This document shows positions 1 through 5,671 of a stretch of DNA of 5,671 nucleotides, piece after piece (the stretch's first letter is position 1; each line of letters opens with the position of its first letter). The stretch spans positions 1 through 5,671 of the forward strand of contig JAKAYZ010000199.1 in assembly GCA_021816165.1 (NCBI GenBank). The letters run 5' to 3'. Made by a program: the position numbers and the translations under genes. A model generated the notes under the pieces. It ran no database searches and was not told the origin of the DNA. It was given only the letters and a program-made list of their open reading frames with translations. Origin of the DNA: Planctomycetota bacterium (lineage in GTDB: Bacteria > Planctomycetota > Phycisphaerae > WQYP01).

Positions 1-1436
1 ATGACCACTATAAATACAGCGCCAAACCGCTGCGCGCCACGATCACAGCCATATGGAACGGAAAGATATTGCAGCAGGAGGCCATAAGCGGTGAGAATGA
101 CCAGATCGCGGTCATTACCGACAAGACTAATTTTTACAGCCAGATGGGCGGGCAGGTGGGCGATGTCGGCGTCATTGAGAGTGACAACCATGGCGTATTT
201 GAGGTACAGGAGACGCACATGGTCAGCGGCCGCGTGCTGCATATTGGTTTTTTACGAAGCGGTCAATTGCACGTCGGACATGTTGCAACGCTGCAATTGG
301 ATGAACGGCGGACAAGCACGCAGCGCAATCATACATCCACCCATCTGACCAATTGGGCTCTGCGCGAGGTACTCGGTGAACACGTCGAGCAGAAGGGATC
401 ATTGGTCGATTCTGATAAATTCCGCTTTGATTTTCTTCAGCCACAGCCGCTTACCATCGACGCTCTCGAACGCATAGAACAACTGGTCCGCTATCTGGTG
501 CAGCGCAATTTGCCGGTGCATACCGGTGAGGTTGATTTGGAGAAGGGCCGGGAAATTTACGGCCTGCGAGCCGTATTTGGCGAAAAATATCCGCCAACAG
601 TGCGGGTGGTCAGCATCGGGGCGGAGATTCCTGCTTTGCTCGCGAGGCCCGACGATCGCGAGTGGCATAATTACTCGATTGAGTTCTGCGGCGGAACCCA
701 CGTAGCGGGTACCGGCGAGATAGAGGATGTTGTCATCTTGGCTGAAGAATCGGTAAGCAAAGGTATCCGGCGCGTGGCGGGGGCAACCGGTGAAACTGCC
801 CGGGCCGCCCGGATGCAGGCCGACGCGATAAGCCGATTGATCAAAGAAAGCCAGTCTGCCCCCCTGGCACAAATTGATGCGCTTTTGTCTGCATTACAAC
901 AATCTCTAAAAGAGGCCGTATTGCCCGTTACGACGCGCCGCCGGGCCAATGAAACGATTGCTCGCCTGCTGGATATAAAAAAGGCTGAAAGCCGGAAATC
1001 GGCCGCGAAAGATCGATCCCTAAGCCCGGATCAAATTAAGACGATTATTGGCGAGGGACAGGTGGTGGGTTCATCGGTATTAATTGTCAGCCATCTTGGC
1101 GATGGTGATAATCAGATGCTGCGCGACGCCGGAGAAGCATTGCGTAAAGCTGCGGATCGTCAATCACTGGCGATTCTGCTGGCCGCCAAAAGTCAGGACG
1201 TGGACAAAAATGGCGATTTGCAGGAGCCAAAAATCAATTTTTTGGCAATGGTCTCCGACGACCTAACAGGCAAACTCCGCGCTGGTGACTGGGTAAAGCA
1301 GGTTGCCCAAATCGCCGACGGTGCCGGTGGCGGCAGACCGCAGATGGCCATGGCCGGCGGAAAAAACGTCGCGGCCGCTGATGAGGCGCTTGCCCACGGA
1401 CGCGAAATGGCGGCCAGGAGTCTGTCCGGGCAATAA
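1..1436 (+). CDS. alaS: Alanyl-tRNA synthetase, C-terminal part (5' end outside window)
   Basis: Cytoplasmic enzyme that attaches alanine to tRNA-Ala and hydrolyses mischarged Ser/Gly-tRNA-Ala. The frame is open from the first complete codon (position 3) to TAA at 1434-1436, giving 477 residues; full AlaRS is about 870-900, so the catalytic N-terminal half lies upstream. Counting from position 3: the editing-domain start FYSQMGGQVGD is at 44-54; the zinc-site histidines H110 and H114 lie in NHTSTH; the second half of the zinc site is C229 and H233 in CGGTHV; a coiled linker follows at about 265-340; the C-Ala domain ends with GAGGGRPQMAMAGG at 440-453. All four metal ligands are present. The stretch before CGGTHV carries an extra segment (about 208-224) like that of eukaryotic AlaRS. 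The TTG at 69 is internal and not a start. The gene converges on the ABC ATPase gene with a 93-bp gap. Identification is very secure. Confidence 0.97.
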   Translation, partial: DHYKYSAKPLRATITAIWNGKILQQEAISGENDQIAVITDKTNFYSQMGGQVGDVGVIESDNHGVFEVQETHMVSGRVLHIGFLRSGQLHVGHVATLQLDERRTSTQRNHTSTHLTNWALREVLGEHVEQKGSLVDSDKFRFDFLQPQPLTIDALERIEQLVRYLVQRNLPVHTGEVDLEKGREIYGLRAVFGEKYPPTVRVVSIGAEIPALLARPDDREWHNYSIEFCGGTHVAGTGEIEDVVILAEESVSKGIRRVAGATGETARAARMQADAISRLIKESQSAPLAQIDALLSALQQSLKEAVLPVTTRRRANETIARLLDIKKAESRKSAAKDRSLSPDQIKTIIGEGQVVGSSVLIVSHLGDGDNQMLRDAGEALRKAADRQSLAILLAAKSQDVDKNGDLQEPKINFLAMVSDDLTGKLRAGDWVKQVAQIADGAGGGRPQMAMAGGKNVAAADEALAHGREMAARSLSGQ

Positions 1437-1441
1437 CAGGG

Positions 1442-1522
1442 ACTGCGACGGCAAAGATTTTGGCGGGCATCAAGTAGCGACGACGAAGCCTTGCATCCGG
1501 GGCATTTCCGGCACGTCGCAGT
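1442..1522. repeat. 9-bp perfect inverted repeat between convergent genes, possible terminator
   Basis: ACTGCGACG at 1442-1450 is the exact reverse complement of CGTCGCAGT at 1514-1522, with 63 nt between them. A G·U pair (1441/1523) could lengthen the RNA stem. It lies between the stop of alaS and the stop of the ABC ATPase gene, where a two-way terminator would be expected. There is no T-run after either arm and the loop is long, so a standard Rho-independent terminator is not supported. It may be chance. Confidence 0.3.
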
Positions 1523-1529
1523 TATGCCT

Positions 1530-2351
1530 TTACTGGGACAGAACCCCATGCTGCTCGGATGATTTTGGCCGCAGCACAAATTGCGGCTGTGGGTCGCGAC
1601 CCCGGCGGACGCCGAAGACTTTATCCAACACGTCGTCTGCCAATGCAACTGCCGGTGGGCCGATGGCCGCCACTTGACCGGCCTGCAAAATCCCCACGGT
1701 ATCGGCGATACGAAGCGCCAGGTGTAAATCGTGCGTAATCCATATCACGCATCCACCCTGCTGTTTAATGTCCTGCGCCAAGGCTATCAACTCCAATTGA
1801 TGCTCAATATCCAATGCCGAGGTTGGCTCGTCGAGTACGACAATCGGCGTATCCTGCGCCAGCATGCGTGCTATCGCCACCCGCTGCTGCTCGCCAACGG
1901 ATAACTCATTAAAGGGTCTGCCGGTCAGATGCACCACACCGGCACGATGCATGGCTGATTGTATTATTTCGTTATCTGATAATCTCCGCCCATCGGGATC
2001 GGCACGCCCGGCACCATGCCGTGCCATACGGACAAACTCCAAAACGGAATAATCAAACGGGCATGAAATCCGCTGCGGAGTCAAGGCTACCAGCCGCGAG
2101 CGCTCGGCCTCCGATATGCCTCGCAAAGATCGGCCGTTAATCTGGATATCACCGGACTGCGGTACCAGCATGCCGATGAGCAGACTCGCCAGTGTGGATT
2201 TTCCACTGCCGTTGGGACCGATGATGCAATGAATGCAGCCGCGGACAAATTCAATATCCACTTGGTGCACCACCGGTGCTGAACTGTAAGCAAAGCTGAC
2301 ATTCATGAACCGCACGGCAGGATCGGCGTTGGAGGGGATTCGTTGCGTCAT
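1530..2351 (-). CDS. ABC importer ATP-binding protein (BtuD/FecE-like)
   Basis: Cytoplasmic ATPase subunit that would power the permease encoded just upstream. It has 273 residues, usual for this family (about 250-270). Motifs in order: Walker A GPNGSGKST at 45-53; Q-loop Q93 in TPQR; signature LSVGEQQR at 150-157; Walker B VVLDEP at 171-176 with catalytic E175; D-loop SALD at 178-181; switch histidine H207 in THD. All catalytic elements are intact. The signature has V where the first Gly of LSGGQ usually stands, a tolerated position. The start ATG at 2351 directly follows the permease stop (TGAATG, no gap) and has an AGGA 9 nt upstream. It is the last gene of the cassette and converges on alaS. 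Domain architecture fits the cobalamin/iron-siderophore/haem importer ATPases; the substrate cannot be read from the ATPase. Confidence 0.93.
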   Translation of the reverse strand: MTQRIPSNADPAVRFMNVSFAYSSAPVVHQVDIEFVRGCIHCIIGPNGSGKSTLASLLIGMLVPQSGDIQINGRSLRGISEAERSRLVALTPQRISCPFDYSVLEFVRMARHGAGRADPDGRRLSDNEIIQSAMHRAGVVHLTGRPFNELSVGEQQRVAIARMLAQDTPIVVLDEPTSALDIEHQLELIALAQDIKQQGGCVIWITHDLHLALRIADTVGILQAGQVAAIGPPAVALADDVLDKVFGVRRGRDPQPQFVLRPKSSEQHGVLSQ

Positions 2352-3365
2352 TCAGCGCCATCCTGTTCTATCGCGCATCAGATAAAGAAATAGCGGGCCG
2401 CCAATCAGCGCTGTCATTACGCCGACCGGTATGGGACGATCAAGCATGATGCCCGATACACGGGTGATTAAGTCCGCCACAATTAATAGTGCGGCACCGA
2501 CGATGGGCGCAATGACAAGCAGCCGGGCATGGGTCGGGCCGACCAGCCGTCGGGCGATGTGCGGACATATCAGGCCGACAAAGCCAATGGGGCCGGCGAT
2601 GGCGACCGACGCGGCCGTCAGCACACTTGATAATATAAAATTAGTCATGCGCATCCGCCGCATTGATACTCCCAGGGACGCGGCCTCGATATCGGATAGC
2701 GATGCAATATCGAGCCGCCGGGCCTGCTGCAAACCTATGGCCCAGGATACCGCCAATACCCCACCAGTCCCGATTAAAAGCCAGCGAGGGGTTATTTCGC
2801 TTATGTAACCGAAGAGGTAAAAATAGATGCGGGTTTGGTCATAGTCAGGCAGAAAACTGTTGATGAGCAGCATGCATGCTCCGGTGATCGTGCTGATAAT
2901 GACACCCGCCAGGATCAATCGCACGGGATCAAGGTATCCGTATCCACTGCGCCGTCCCAACCAAAAGCAGGCAATCATTGCCAGCGCCGCACCGACAAAT
3001 GACGGCAGCGTATGACCGAAGCCAAGCATATCAGCCACCCAGTGCGGCAGGCCCGTTATCTGGGAGAATATGGATATACAAAAAATCCACATCACCACAC
3101 CCAGCGACGCCCCACCCGATAGTCCCAGCACATAGGGATCGGCCAATGGATTGCGCAGCAAATTTTGAAGATAAACGCCGGAGAGGCTCAGTGACGCCCC
3201 CACAATGGCCGCCGCCGCAATCCGCGTTAAGCGTAATCCCAGCGTGATACCATGAGGAATCGCCAGCCGAATGGCAAGCCCATGTTGAACGGTCGGGCCG
3301 GTGCACAGACTCAGCAGCGCAACGCCGATGCATCCTGCCAGCGAAATCGGCAACCACCACCTCAT
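2352..3365 (-). CDS. FecCD/BtuC-family ABC importer permease
   Basis: Inner-membrane transport channel of a type II ABC importer. With the ATG at 3365 it has 337 residues, typical for the family (about 320-350). Several hydrophobic segments are visible, e.g. about 4-22, 48-66, 78-100, 122-137, 148-171, 196-212, 243-268, 282-301 and 314-330. Family hallmarks: LRNPLADPYVLGLSGGASLG at 70-89, and the cytoplasmic coupling region with GPIGFVGLICPHIARRLVGP at 258-277. The reading frame is open up to 3548, but the extra 61 residues would lie inside the solute-binding protein gene and do not look like a FecCD N-terminus. The ATG at 3365 overlaps the upstream stop as ATGA, the usual sign of translational coupling. 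An AGGA lies about 18 nt upstream, too far to be a convincing ribosome site, so coupling is the likely way it is translated. Ends in TGA directly before the ATPase ATG. Confidence 0.94.
   Translation of the reverse strand: MRWWLPISLAGCIGVALLSLCTGPTVQHGLAIRLAIPHGITLGLRLTRIAAAAIVGASLSLSGVYLQNLLRNPLADPYVLGLSGGASLGVVMWIFCISIFSQITGLPHWVADMLGFGHTLPSFVGAALAMIACFWLGRRSGYGYLDPVRLILAGVIISTITGACMLLINSFLPDYDQTRIYFYLFGYISEITPRWLLIGTGGVLAVSWAIGLQQARRLDIASLSDIEAASLGVSMRRMRMTNFILSSVLTAASVAIAGPIGFVGLICPHIARRLVGPTHARLLVIAPIVGAALLIVADLITRVSGIMLDRPIPVGVMTALIGGPLFLYLMRDRTGWR
2361..2364 (-). promoter_or_regulatory. Shine-Dalgarno for the ABC ATPase gene
   Basis: AGGA on the - strand, 9 nt before ATG 2351, lying inside the 3' end of the permease gene. 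It supports the chosen start and contrasts with the first gene of the cassette, which has no such site. Confidence 0.55.
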
Positions 3366-4306
3366 GCCGGCCGTCGCTTTCTTTCCTGGTGTAGCGCCGG
3401 AGCAGACTCGGCTCCGGCCCGATCCGTCGCTGGCGCATGGATAAGCAGGTTGATACGCCGGATTTTGTGCACCACGCTTAGTGTAAGCAAATCGGCATCG
3501 GGCCAGGCTATGCGGCACACCCTGCCACCGTATCGCCGCTGCAGCCACCGGTAAGCATGATGAAAGACAGATTCAGGATGCCAGACCAGAATTTTTTTTG
3601 CGTTGAGTCGCAGCAACTCTGCATGGGTAATTTTGGGAAAGCCGTCACCCAATTGACGCCCCACATTTCTTCCGCCGGCGAGGCGCAGTTCATCATCCAT
3701 AAAATTTTTCCCCCCGACGATTCGCAGTGGATTGGTGGATAGACAGTATATCACGGGAACGATCGGCACCCGGGCGGCCTGCCGCGTTATCACCCTTATT
3801 TCGCGAGCGAGTTTAACCACAGCAAGCCGCGCTCGCCCCACACAGCCGGCAGCCGCCCCGAGTCGCAGTGTTGTATGTTCCAGGTCGGCCACAGAATTGA
3901 GTTTAATATCGATAATGCGGCAATCAAGGCGGTGGCATAAACTGCGGATGTCGGCGGGAATAAGCGCTGGATCGATCTGCAGGATGAGACGGCTGGGATG
4001 AAGTTCAGTCATCAATTCTGTATTAAGCCTGAGATAATTGCCGATAACTGGAAGCTTTCGCCATCGGCCGGCGAGTAGGGGCTTATCATAGGTGGAAACG
4101 GCAACCAGCGACCTGCCGGCCCGCAGTTGTAAAAGTATCTGGGTGGCGGCGGGCACGGTGCTGACAATTCGCGGCACTTCATGGCCCGATTTGCTTTTGA
4201 ATACGTAATGGTGCGATTTGGCATGACACCCTGATAACACCGTCAGCCCAACACCGATAAGCGCCATCACAGTCAACATTCGCGCTGCATATTTACCATA
4301 GATCAT
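3362..4306 (-). CDS. ABC importer solute-binding lipoprotein (BtuF/FecB-like)
   Basis: Membrane-anchored binding protein that should hand a chelated-metal type ligand to the permease. It has 314 residues from ATG 4306. A lipoprotein signal peptide is clear: K5 and R9, hydrophobic stretch about 11-23, lipobox LSGC with Cys27 as the lipidated residue. The periplasmic-binding domain (BtuF-like, two lobes) starts at about 46 with RIVSTVPAATQILL, continues with LPVIGNYLRLNTELM (85-99), and the C-terminal lobe has FMDDELRLAGGRNV (202-215) and FPKITHAELL (223-232). The last roughly 25 residues are Ala/Pro/Arg-rich and unlike the domain. The frame opens earlier (TTG 4366), but ATG 4306 gives a normal signal peptide; ATG 4279 would remove its positive charges. 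No Shine-Dalgarno precedes ATG 4306. It is first in the cassette, 87 bp from the tRNA gene. The ligand is unknown: cobalamin, haem or siderophore are all possible. Confidence 0.9.
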   Translation of the reverse strand: MIYGKYAARMLTVMALIGVGLTVLSGCHAKSHHYVFKSKSGHEVPRIVSTVPAATQILLQLRAGRSLVAVSTYDKPLLAGRWRKLPVIGNYLRLNTELMTELHPSRLILQIDPALIPADIRSLCHRLDCRIIDIKLNSVADLEHTTLRLGAAAGCVGRARLAVVKLAREIRVITRQAARVPIVPVIYCLSTNPLRIVGGKNFMDDELRLAGGRNVGRQLGDGFPKITHAELLRLNAKKILVWHPESVFHHAYRWLQRRYGGRVCRIAWPDADLLTLSVVHKIRRINLLIHAPATDRAGAESAPALHQERKRRPA

Positions 4307-4313
4307 TGTGAAG

Positions 4314-4342
4314 ATGGTAAGGGAGTCCGCCGTGCGACTCAA
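4314..4342 (-). promoter_or_regulatory. Possible promoter for the ABC cassette
   Basis: On the - strand TTGAGT (4342-4337) is followed, after 17 nt, by TACCAT (4319-4314). The -10-like element ends 7 nt before ATG 4306, so a transcript from it would start at or next to the start codon. Each hexamer matches consensus at 4 of 6 positions, so it is only suggestive. The cassette could instead be read through from the tRNA promoter. Confidence 0.3.
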
Positions 4343-4370
4343 TTTGCCTTCATCAGTGCCGACCAAATTG
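4340..4370 (-). repeat. Small inverted repeat between tRNA-Ala and the ABC cassette
   Basis: CAATTTG and CAAATTG (4340-4346 and 4364-4370) can pair as a 7-bp stem around a 17-nt loop. On the - strand it lies between the tRNA 3' end and the solute-binding protein gene. There is no following T-run, so it is not a good terminator; it could act in RNA processing or be chance. Confidence 0.2.
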
Positions 4371-4393
4371 CCAAAGGGCTAATCCACAGGGGA

Positions 4394-4466
4394 TGGAGAC
4401 GACCGGGTTCGAACCGGTAACCTCTGCCTTGCAAAGGCAGCGCTCTACCAGTTGAGCTACGCCCCC
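4394..4466 (-). tRNA. tRNA-Ala, anticodon UGC
   Basis: A 73-nt gene that folds fully into a cloverleaf. Acceptor GGGGGCG pairs with CGTCTCC over 7 pairs including G3:U70, the identity element recognised by AlaRS. D-stem GCTC/GAGC; anticodon stem CTGCC/GGCAG with loop TTTGCAA, so the anticodon is TGC; five-base variable region; T-stem ACCGG/CCGGT around TTCGAAC; discriminator A73. The next bases after A73 are TCC, so CCA is not encoded and must be added by tRNA nucleotidyltransferase. It points the same way as the ABC cassette, whose first gene starts 87 bp downstream, and diverges from pyrR. Its cognate synthetase gene, alaS, is in the same window. Confidence 0.98.
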
Positions 4467-4477
4467 TTTCAGCAAGC

Positions 4478-4509
4478 ATTATGGTAAATTCCAGTAACGG
4501 TATTGACAA
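4478..4509 (-). promoter_or_regulatory. Probable tRNA-Ala promoter
   Basis: On the - strand TTGTCA (4509-4504) is a 5 of 6 match to a -35 box. Two overlapping -10 candidates follow: TACCAT (4486-4481, 17-nt spacing, 4 of 6) and CATAAT (4483-4478, 20-nt spacing, 5 of 6). The tRNA 5' end is 14 or 11 nt after these, so the leader would be only a few bases long. The -35 overlaps that of the divergent promoter on the + strand. Confidence 0.45.
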
Positions 4510-4532
4510 GCGACTCCGAGCCGCCATTTAAT
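4503..4532 (+). promoter_or_regulatory. Sigma70-like promoter, upstream promoter of the pyr operon
   Basis: A perfect -35 TTGACA (4503-4508), an 18-nt spacer and TTTAAT (4527-4532, 5 of 6 to TATAAT). Transcription would start near 4539, giving a leader of about 86 nt before pyrR. I see no PyrR-binding loop or attenuator hairpin in that leader; only weak 4-bp pairings are visible. Confidence 0.5.
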
Positions 4533-4610
4533 TTGACGCGTTTCACTGGCCGATCGCCCCGCATAAAGCCCATACCAACTTACCGACGGGCATCCATCGA
4601 GATTGCACGT

Positions 4611-4616
4611 TATAAT
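4611..4616 (+). promoter_or_regulatory. Perfect -10 box just before pyrR (possible leaderless promoter)
   Basis: TATAAT, a full consensus match, ends 9 nt before ATG 4626, so RNA from it would begin about 3 nt before the start codon. No good -35 is visible at 16-18 nt spacing and there is no TG extension. Lack of a Shine-Dalgarno before pyrR fits a leaderless mRNA. Confidence 0.4.
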
Positions 4617-4625
4617 CCCCACCTG

Positions 4626-5186
4626 ATGAAACCGCTGATGAACGCTGCACAAATTGATAAAGCGCTAAATAACATCAGCGATCAAATTTTGGCCAATTTG
4701 CTCGCAGAATCGGCGGATATATCGAAACTGGCCTTGGTGGGCATCCGTCGCCGGGGTGAGATTTTAGCCAGCCGTCTGAGCGACCGCCTGTCGCCCCAAC
4801 TAAAATTCAAGCCGCCCGTGGGGGCTTTGGATATTACGCTGTATCGCGATGACGCCATGCGCGCACCGCTGACGATCCCGTTGGGAACCGAGATGAATTT
4901 TCGGCTCGACGATCGACCCGTGATATTGGTTGACGATGTGCTATTTACCGGTCGGTCCGTACGCGCCGCTTTAGACGCCATGGTCGATTTTGGCCGCCCG
5001 CAATTCATCCGGCTTGCGGTGCTTTTTGACCGCATGGGCCGGGAATATCCGATTGCCGCGGATTTTGTCGGAGAGCGGGTCAATGTGGATCGTCATTCCG
5101 TTATAGTTGTTGAGCTTAAACCAATGGATGCTCTGGACCGGGTGGTCATCAAACCAAATGCCAAAAAGGAAAGGGCCACATCGTGA
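4626..5186 (+). CDS. pyrR: PyrR-family protein (uracil phosphoribosyltransferase / pyr regulator)
   Basis: Type I phosphoribosyltransferase that converts uracil and PRPP to UMP; in Bacillus it also binds pyr mRNA to cause attenuation. It has 186 residues from ATG 4626, matching the family (about 180). Motifs: LVGIRRRG at 37-44, DITLYRDD at 69-76, the PRPP-binding loop [13 protein letters not shown] at 99-111, [16 protein letters not shown] at 121-136 and YPIAADFVG at 141-149. The frame is open back to TTG 4503, but that segment contains promoter-like sequence; the family N-terminus starts near 4626. ATG 4638 is an alternative start. No Shine-Dalgarno is present. Compared with B. subtilis PyrR as I recall it, most RNA-binding residues are changed, so the enzyme role is likely and mRNA-binding regulation is doubtful. 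It overlaps pyrB by GTGA. Confidence 0.93.
   Translation: MKPLMNAAQIDKALNNISDQILANLLAESADISKLALVGIRRRGEILASRLSDRLSPQLKFKPPVGALDITLYRDDAMRAPLTIPLGTEMNFRLDDRPVILVDDVLFTGRSVRAALDAMVDFGRPQFIRLAVLFDRMGREYPIAADFVGERVNVDRHSVIVVELKPMDALDRVVIKPNAKKERATS
5166..5175 (+). promoter_or_regulatory. Shine-Dalgarno for pyrB
   Basis: AAGGAAAGGG inside the 3' end of pyrR; the AAGGG half lies 7 nt before GTG 5183. It supports the GTG start. Confidence 0.6.
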
Positions 5187-5671
5187 CATTAGCCCAGCAA
5201 CATTGGACGCGCCCCCACCTGCTCACCCTTGAGCAACTTTCCGTCCAGGAAATAACCGCCCTGCTTGATACCGCGCAGGCACTGAAGGAGGTTTCCACCC
5301 GCAGTATTAAAAAGGTACCCGCGCTGCGCGGGAAGGTGGTGGTGAACCTGTTTTTTGAAGATTCAACCCGTACGCGCACCAGCTTTCGTCTGGCCGCCCA
5401 GCGTTTAAGCGCCGATGTGGTGGATTTTGCCGTTTCCACCAGCAGTGTCAGTAAAGGTGAAACGCTGGCCGATACAGCCCGCAACATTGAAGCTATGGGT
5501 GTCGATGCCATTGTGATCCGCCACCGCAGCAGCGGCACACCGGAGGTGCTTAGCCGTCAGGTCTCGTGCAGCGTGATCAATGCCGGGGACGGCGCGCATG
5601 AACACCCCACCCAAGGGCTTCTGGATGTGTTTACCATTCAAGAATCACTCCGCAAAACCGGCCGCAAAATA
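5183..5671 (+). CDS. pyrB: Aspartate carbamoyltransferase catalytic subunit, N-terminal part (3' end outside window)
   Basis: Second committed step of pyrimidine synthesis: carbamoyl phosphate plus aspartate gives N-carbamoyl-aspartate. The frame runs from GTG 5183 to the window end, 163 residues out of about 310. The carbamoyl-phosphate-binding domain is nearly complete: [12 protein letters not shown] at 57-68 with the STRT loop at 61-64; S87 and K91 in the flexible loop before GET (matching E. coli S80 and K84); R113 in IRH (R105); HRSSGTP at 114-120; H141 and Q144 in HPTQGLLD (H134 and Q137). All expected ligands are there. The GTG start overlaps the pyrR stop as GTGA and has a Shine-Dalgarno sequence. 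The aspartate-binding domain and any following gene, often pyrC, lie outside. FFED rather than FFEP is a known variant. Confidence 0.96.
   Translation, partial: MTLAQQHWTRPHLLTLEQLSVQEITALLDTAQALKEVSTRSIKKVPALRGKVVVNLFFEDSTRTRTSFRLAAQRLSADVVDFAVSTSSVSKGETLADTARNIEAMGVDAIVIRHRSSGTPEVLSRQVSCSVINAGDGAHEHPTQGLLDVFTIQESLRKTGRKI

Noticed and set aside
399..872. 157-codon open frame antisense to alaS
   Set aside because: It lies wholly inside the well-supported alaS coding region, shows no recognisable domain, and is the kind of antisense frame expected under a moderately GC-rich gene.
1880..1904. Variant ATPase signature LSVGE instead of LSGGQ as a sign of altered function
   Set aside because: The first Gly position of the signature is variable among active ABC ATPases, and all other catalytic motifs are intact.
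3366..3548. N-terminal extension of the permease to an upstream start at 3548
   Set aside because: The extra 61 residues overlap the binding-protein gene and lack membrane character; the ATGA overlap at 3362-3365 gives a start that fits the family length.
4307..4393. Cobalamin riboswitch before the BtuFCD-like cassette
   Set aside because: The gap is 87 bp, too short for a full cobalamin riboswitch, and no B12-box-like sequence is visible.
4394..4466. tRNA 3' end as an integration site of a mobile element
   Set aside because: No integrase gene, no second copy of the tRNA 3' end in the window, and the neighbours are core or ordinary transport genes.
4503..4625. N-terminal extension of PyrR to TTG 4503
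   Set aside because: The segment contains a TTGACA/TTTAAT promoter and a TATAAT box, and PyrR proteins begin near the ATG at 4626.
4540..4625. PyrR attenuator or other riboswitch in the pyr leader
   Set aside because: Only weak 4-bp pairings (such as GCCC/GGGC), no terminator hairpin with T-run and no recognisable PyrR-binding loop.

Overview
The window looks like an ordinary stretch of bacterial chromosome with moderate-to-high GC. I count six protein genes, two of them cut by the window ends, and one tRNA gene. The taxon cannot be fixed from this sequence. Two things made me think of Planctomycetota (Phycisphaerae-like): the AlaRS resembles eukaryotic AlaRS in its editing domain, and the PyrB active-site loop reads [12 protein letters not shown]. 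That placement is a guess and should be tested by phylogeny.

Layout. On the + strand, 1-1436 is the C-terminal 477 codons of alaS (alanyl-tRNA synthetase: editing domain and C-Ala domain). Convergent to it, on the - strand from 4306 down to 1530, is a three-gene cassette for a type II (BtuFCD/FecBCD-like) ABC importer: lipoprotein solute-binding protein, FecCD-family permease, then ATPase. The first two genes overlap by ATGA and the second and third abut as TGAATG. Just upstream of the cassette, in the same direction, is tRNA-Ala(UGC) at 4394-4466. Diverging from it on the + strand is the start of a pyrimidine operon, pyrR (4626-5186), overlapping pyrB (5183 to the window end) by GTGA.

How the parts work together. 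AlaS charges the tRNA-Ala encoded 3 kb away, which carries the G3:U70 identity pair. The ABC cassette should import a metal-chelate type substrate (cobalamin, haem or siderophore); no riboswitch or Fur-like site shows which. PyrR and PyrB belong to de novo pyrimidine synthesis and uracil salvage.

Regulation and oddities. The 159-bp region between the tRNA and pyrR holds apparent back-to-back promoters whose -35 elements overlap on one TTGACAA sequence. Both operon-leading genes (solute-binding protein and pyrR) lack a Shine-Dalgarno sequence and have a -10-like hexamer 7-9 nt from the ATG, the geometry of leaderless mRNAs. Two of the three internal genes have recognisable Shine-Dalgarno sequences. 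The PyrR has lost most residues that bind pyr mRNA in Bacillus, and no attenuator is visible. I did not find a new kind of system here; the PyrR and leaderless observations are the most worth following.
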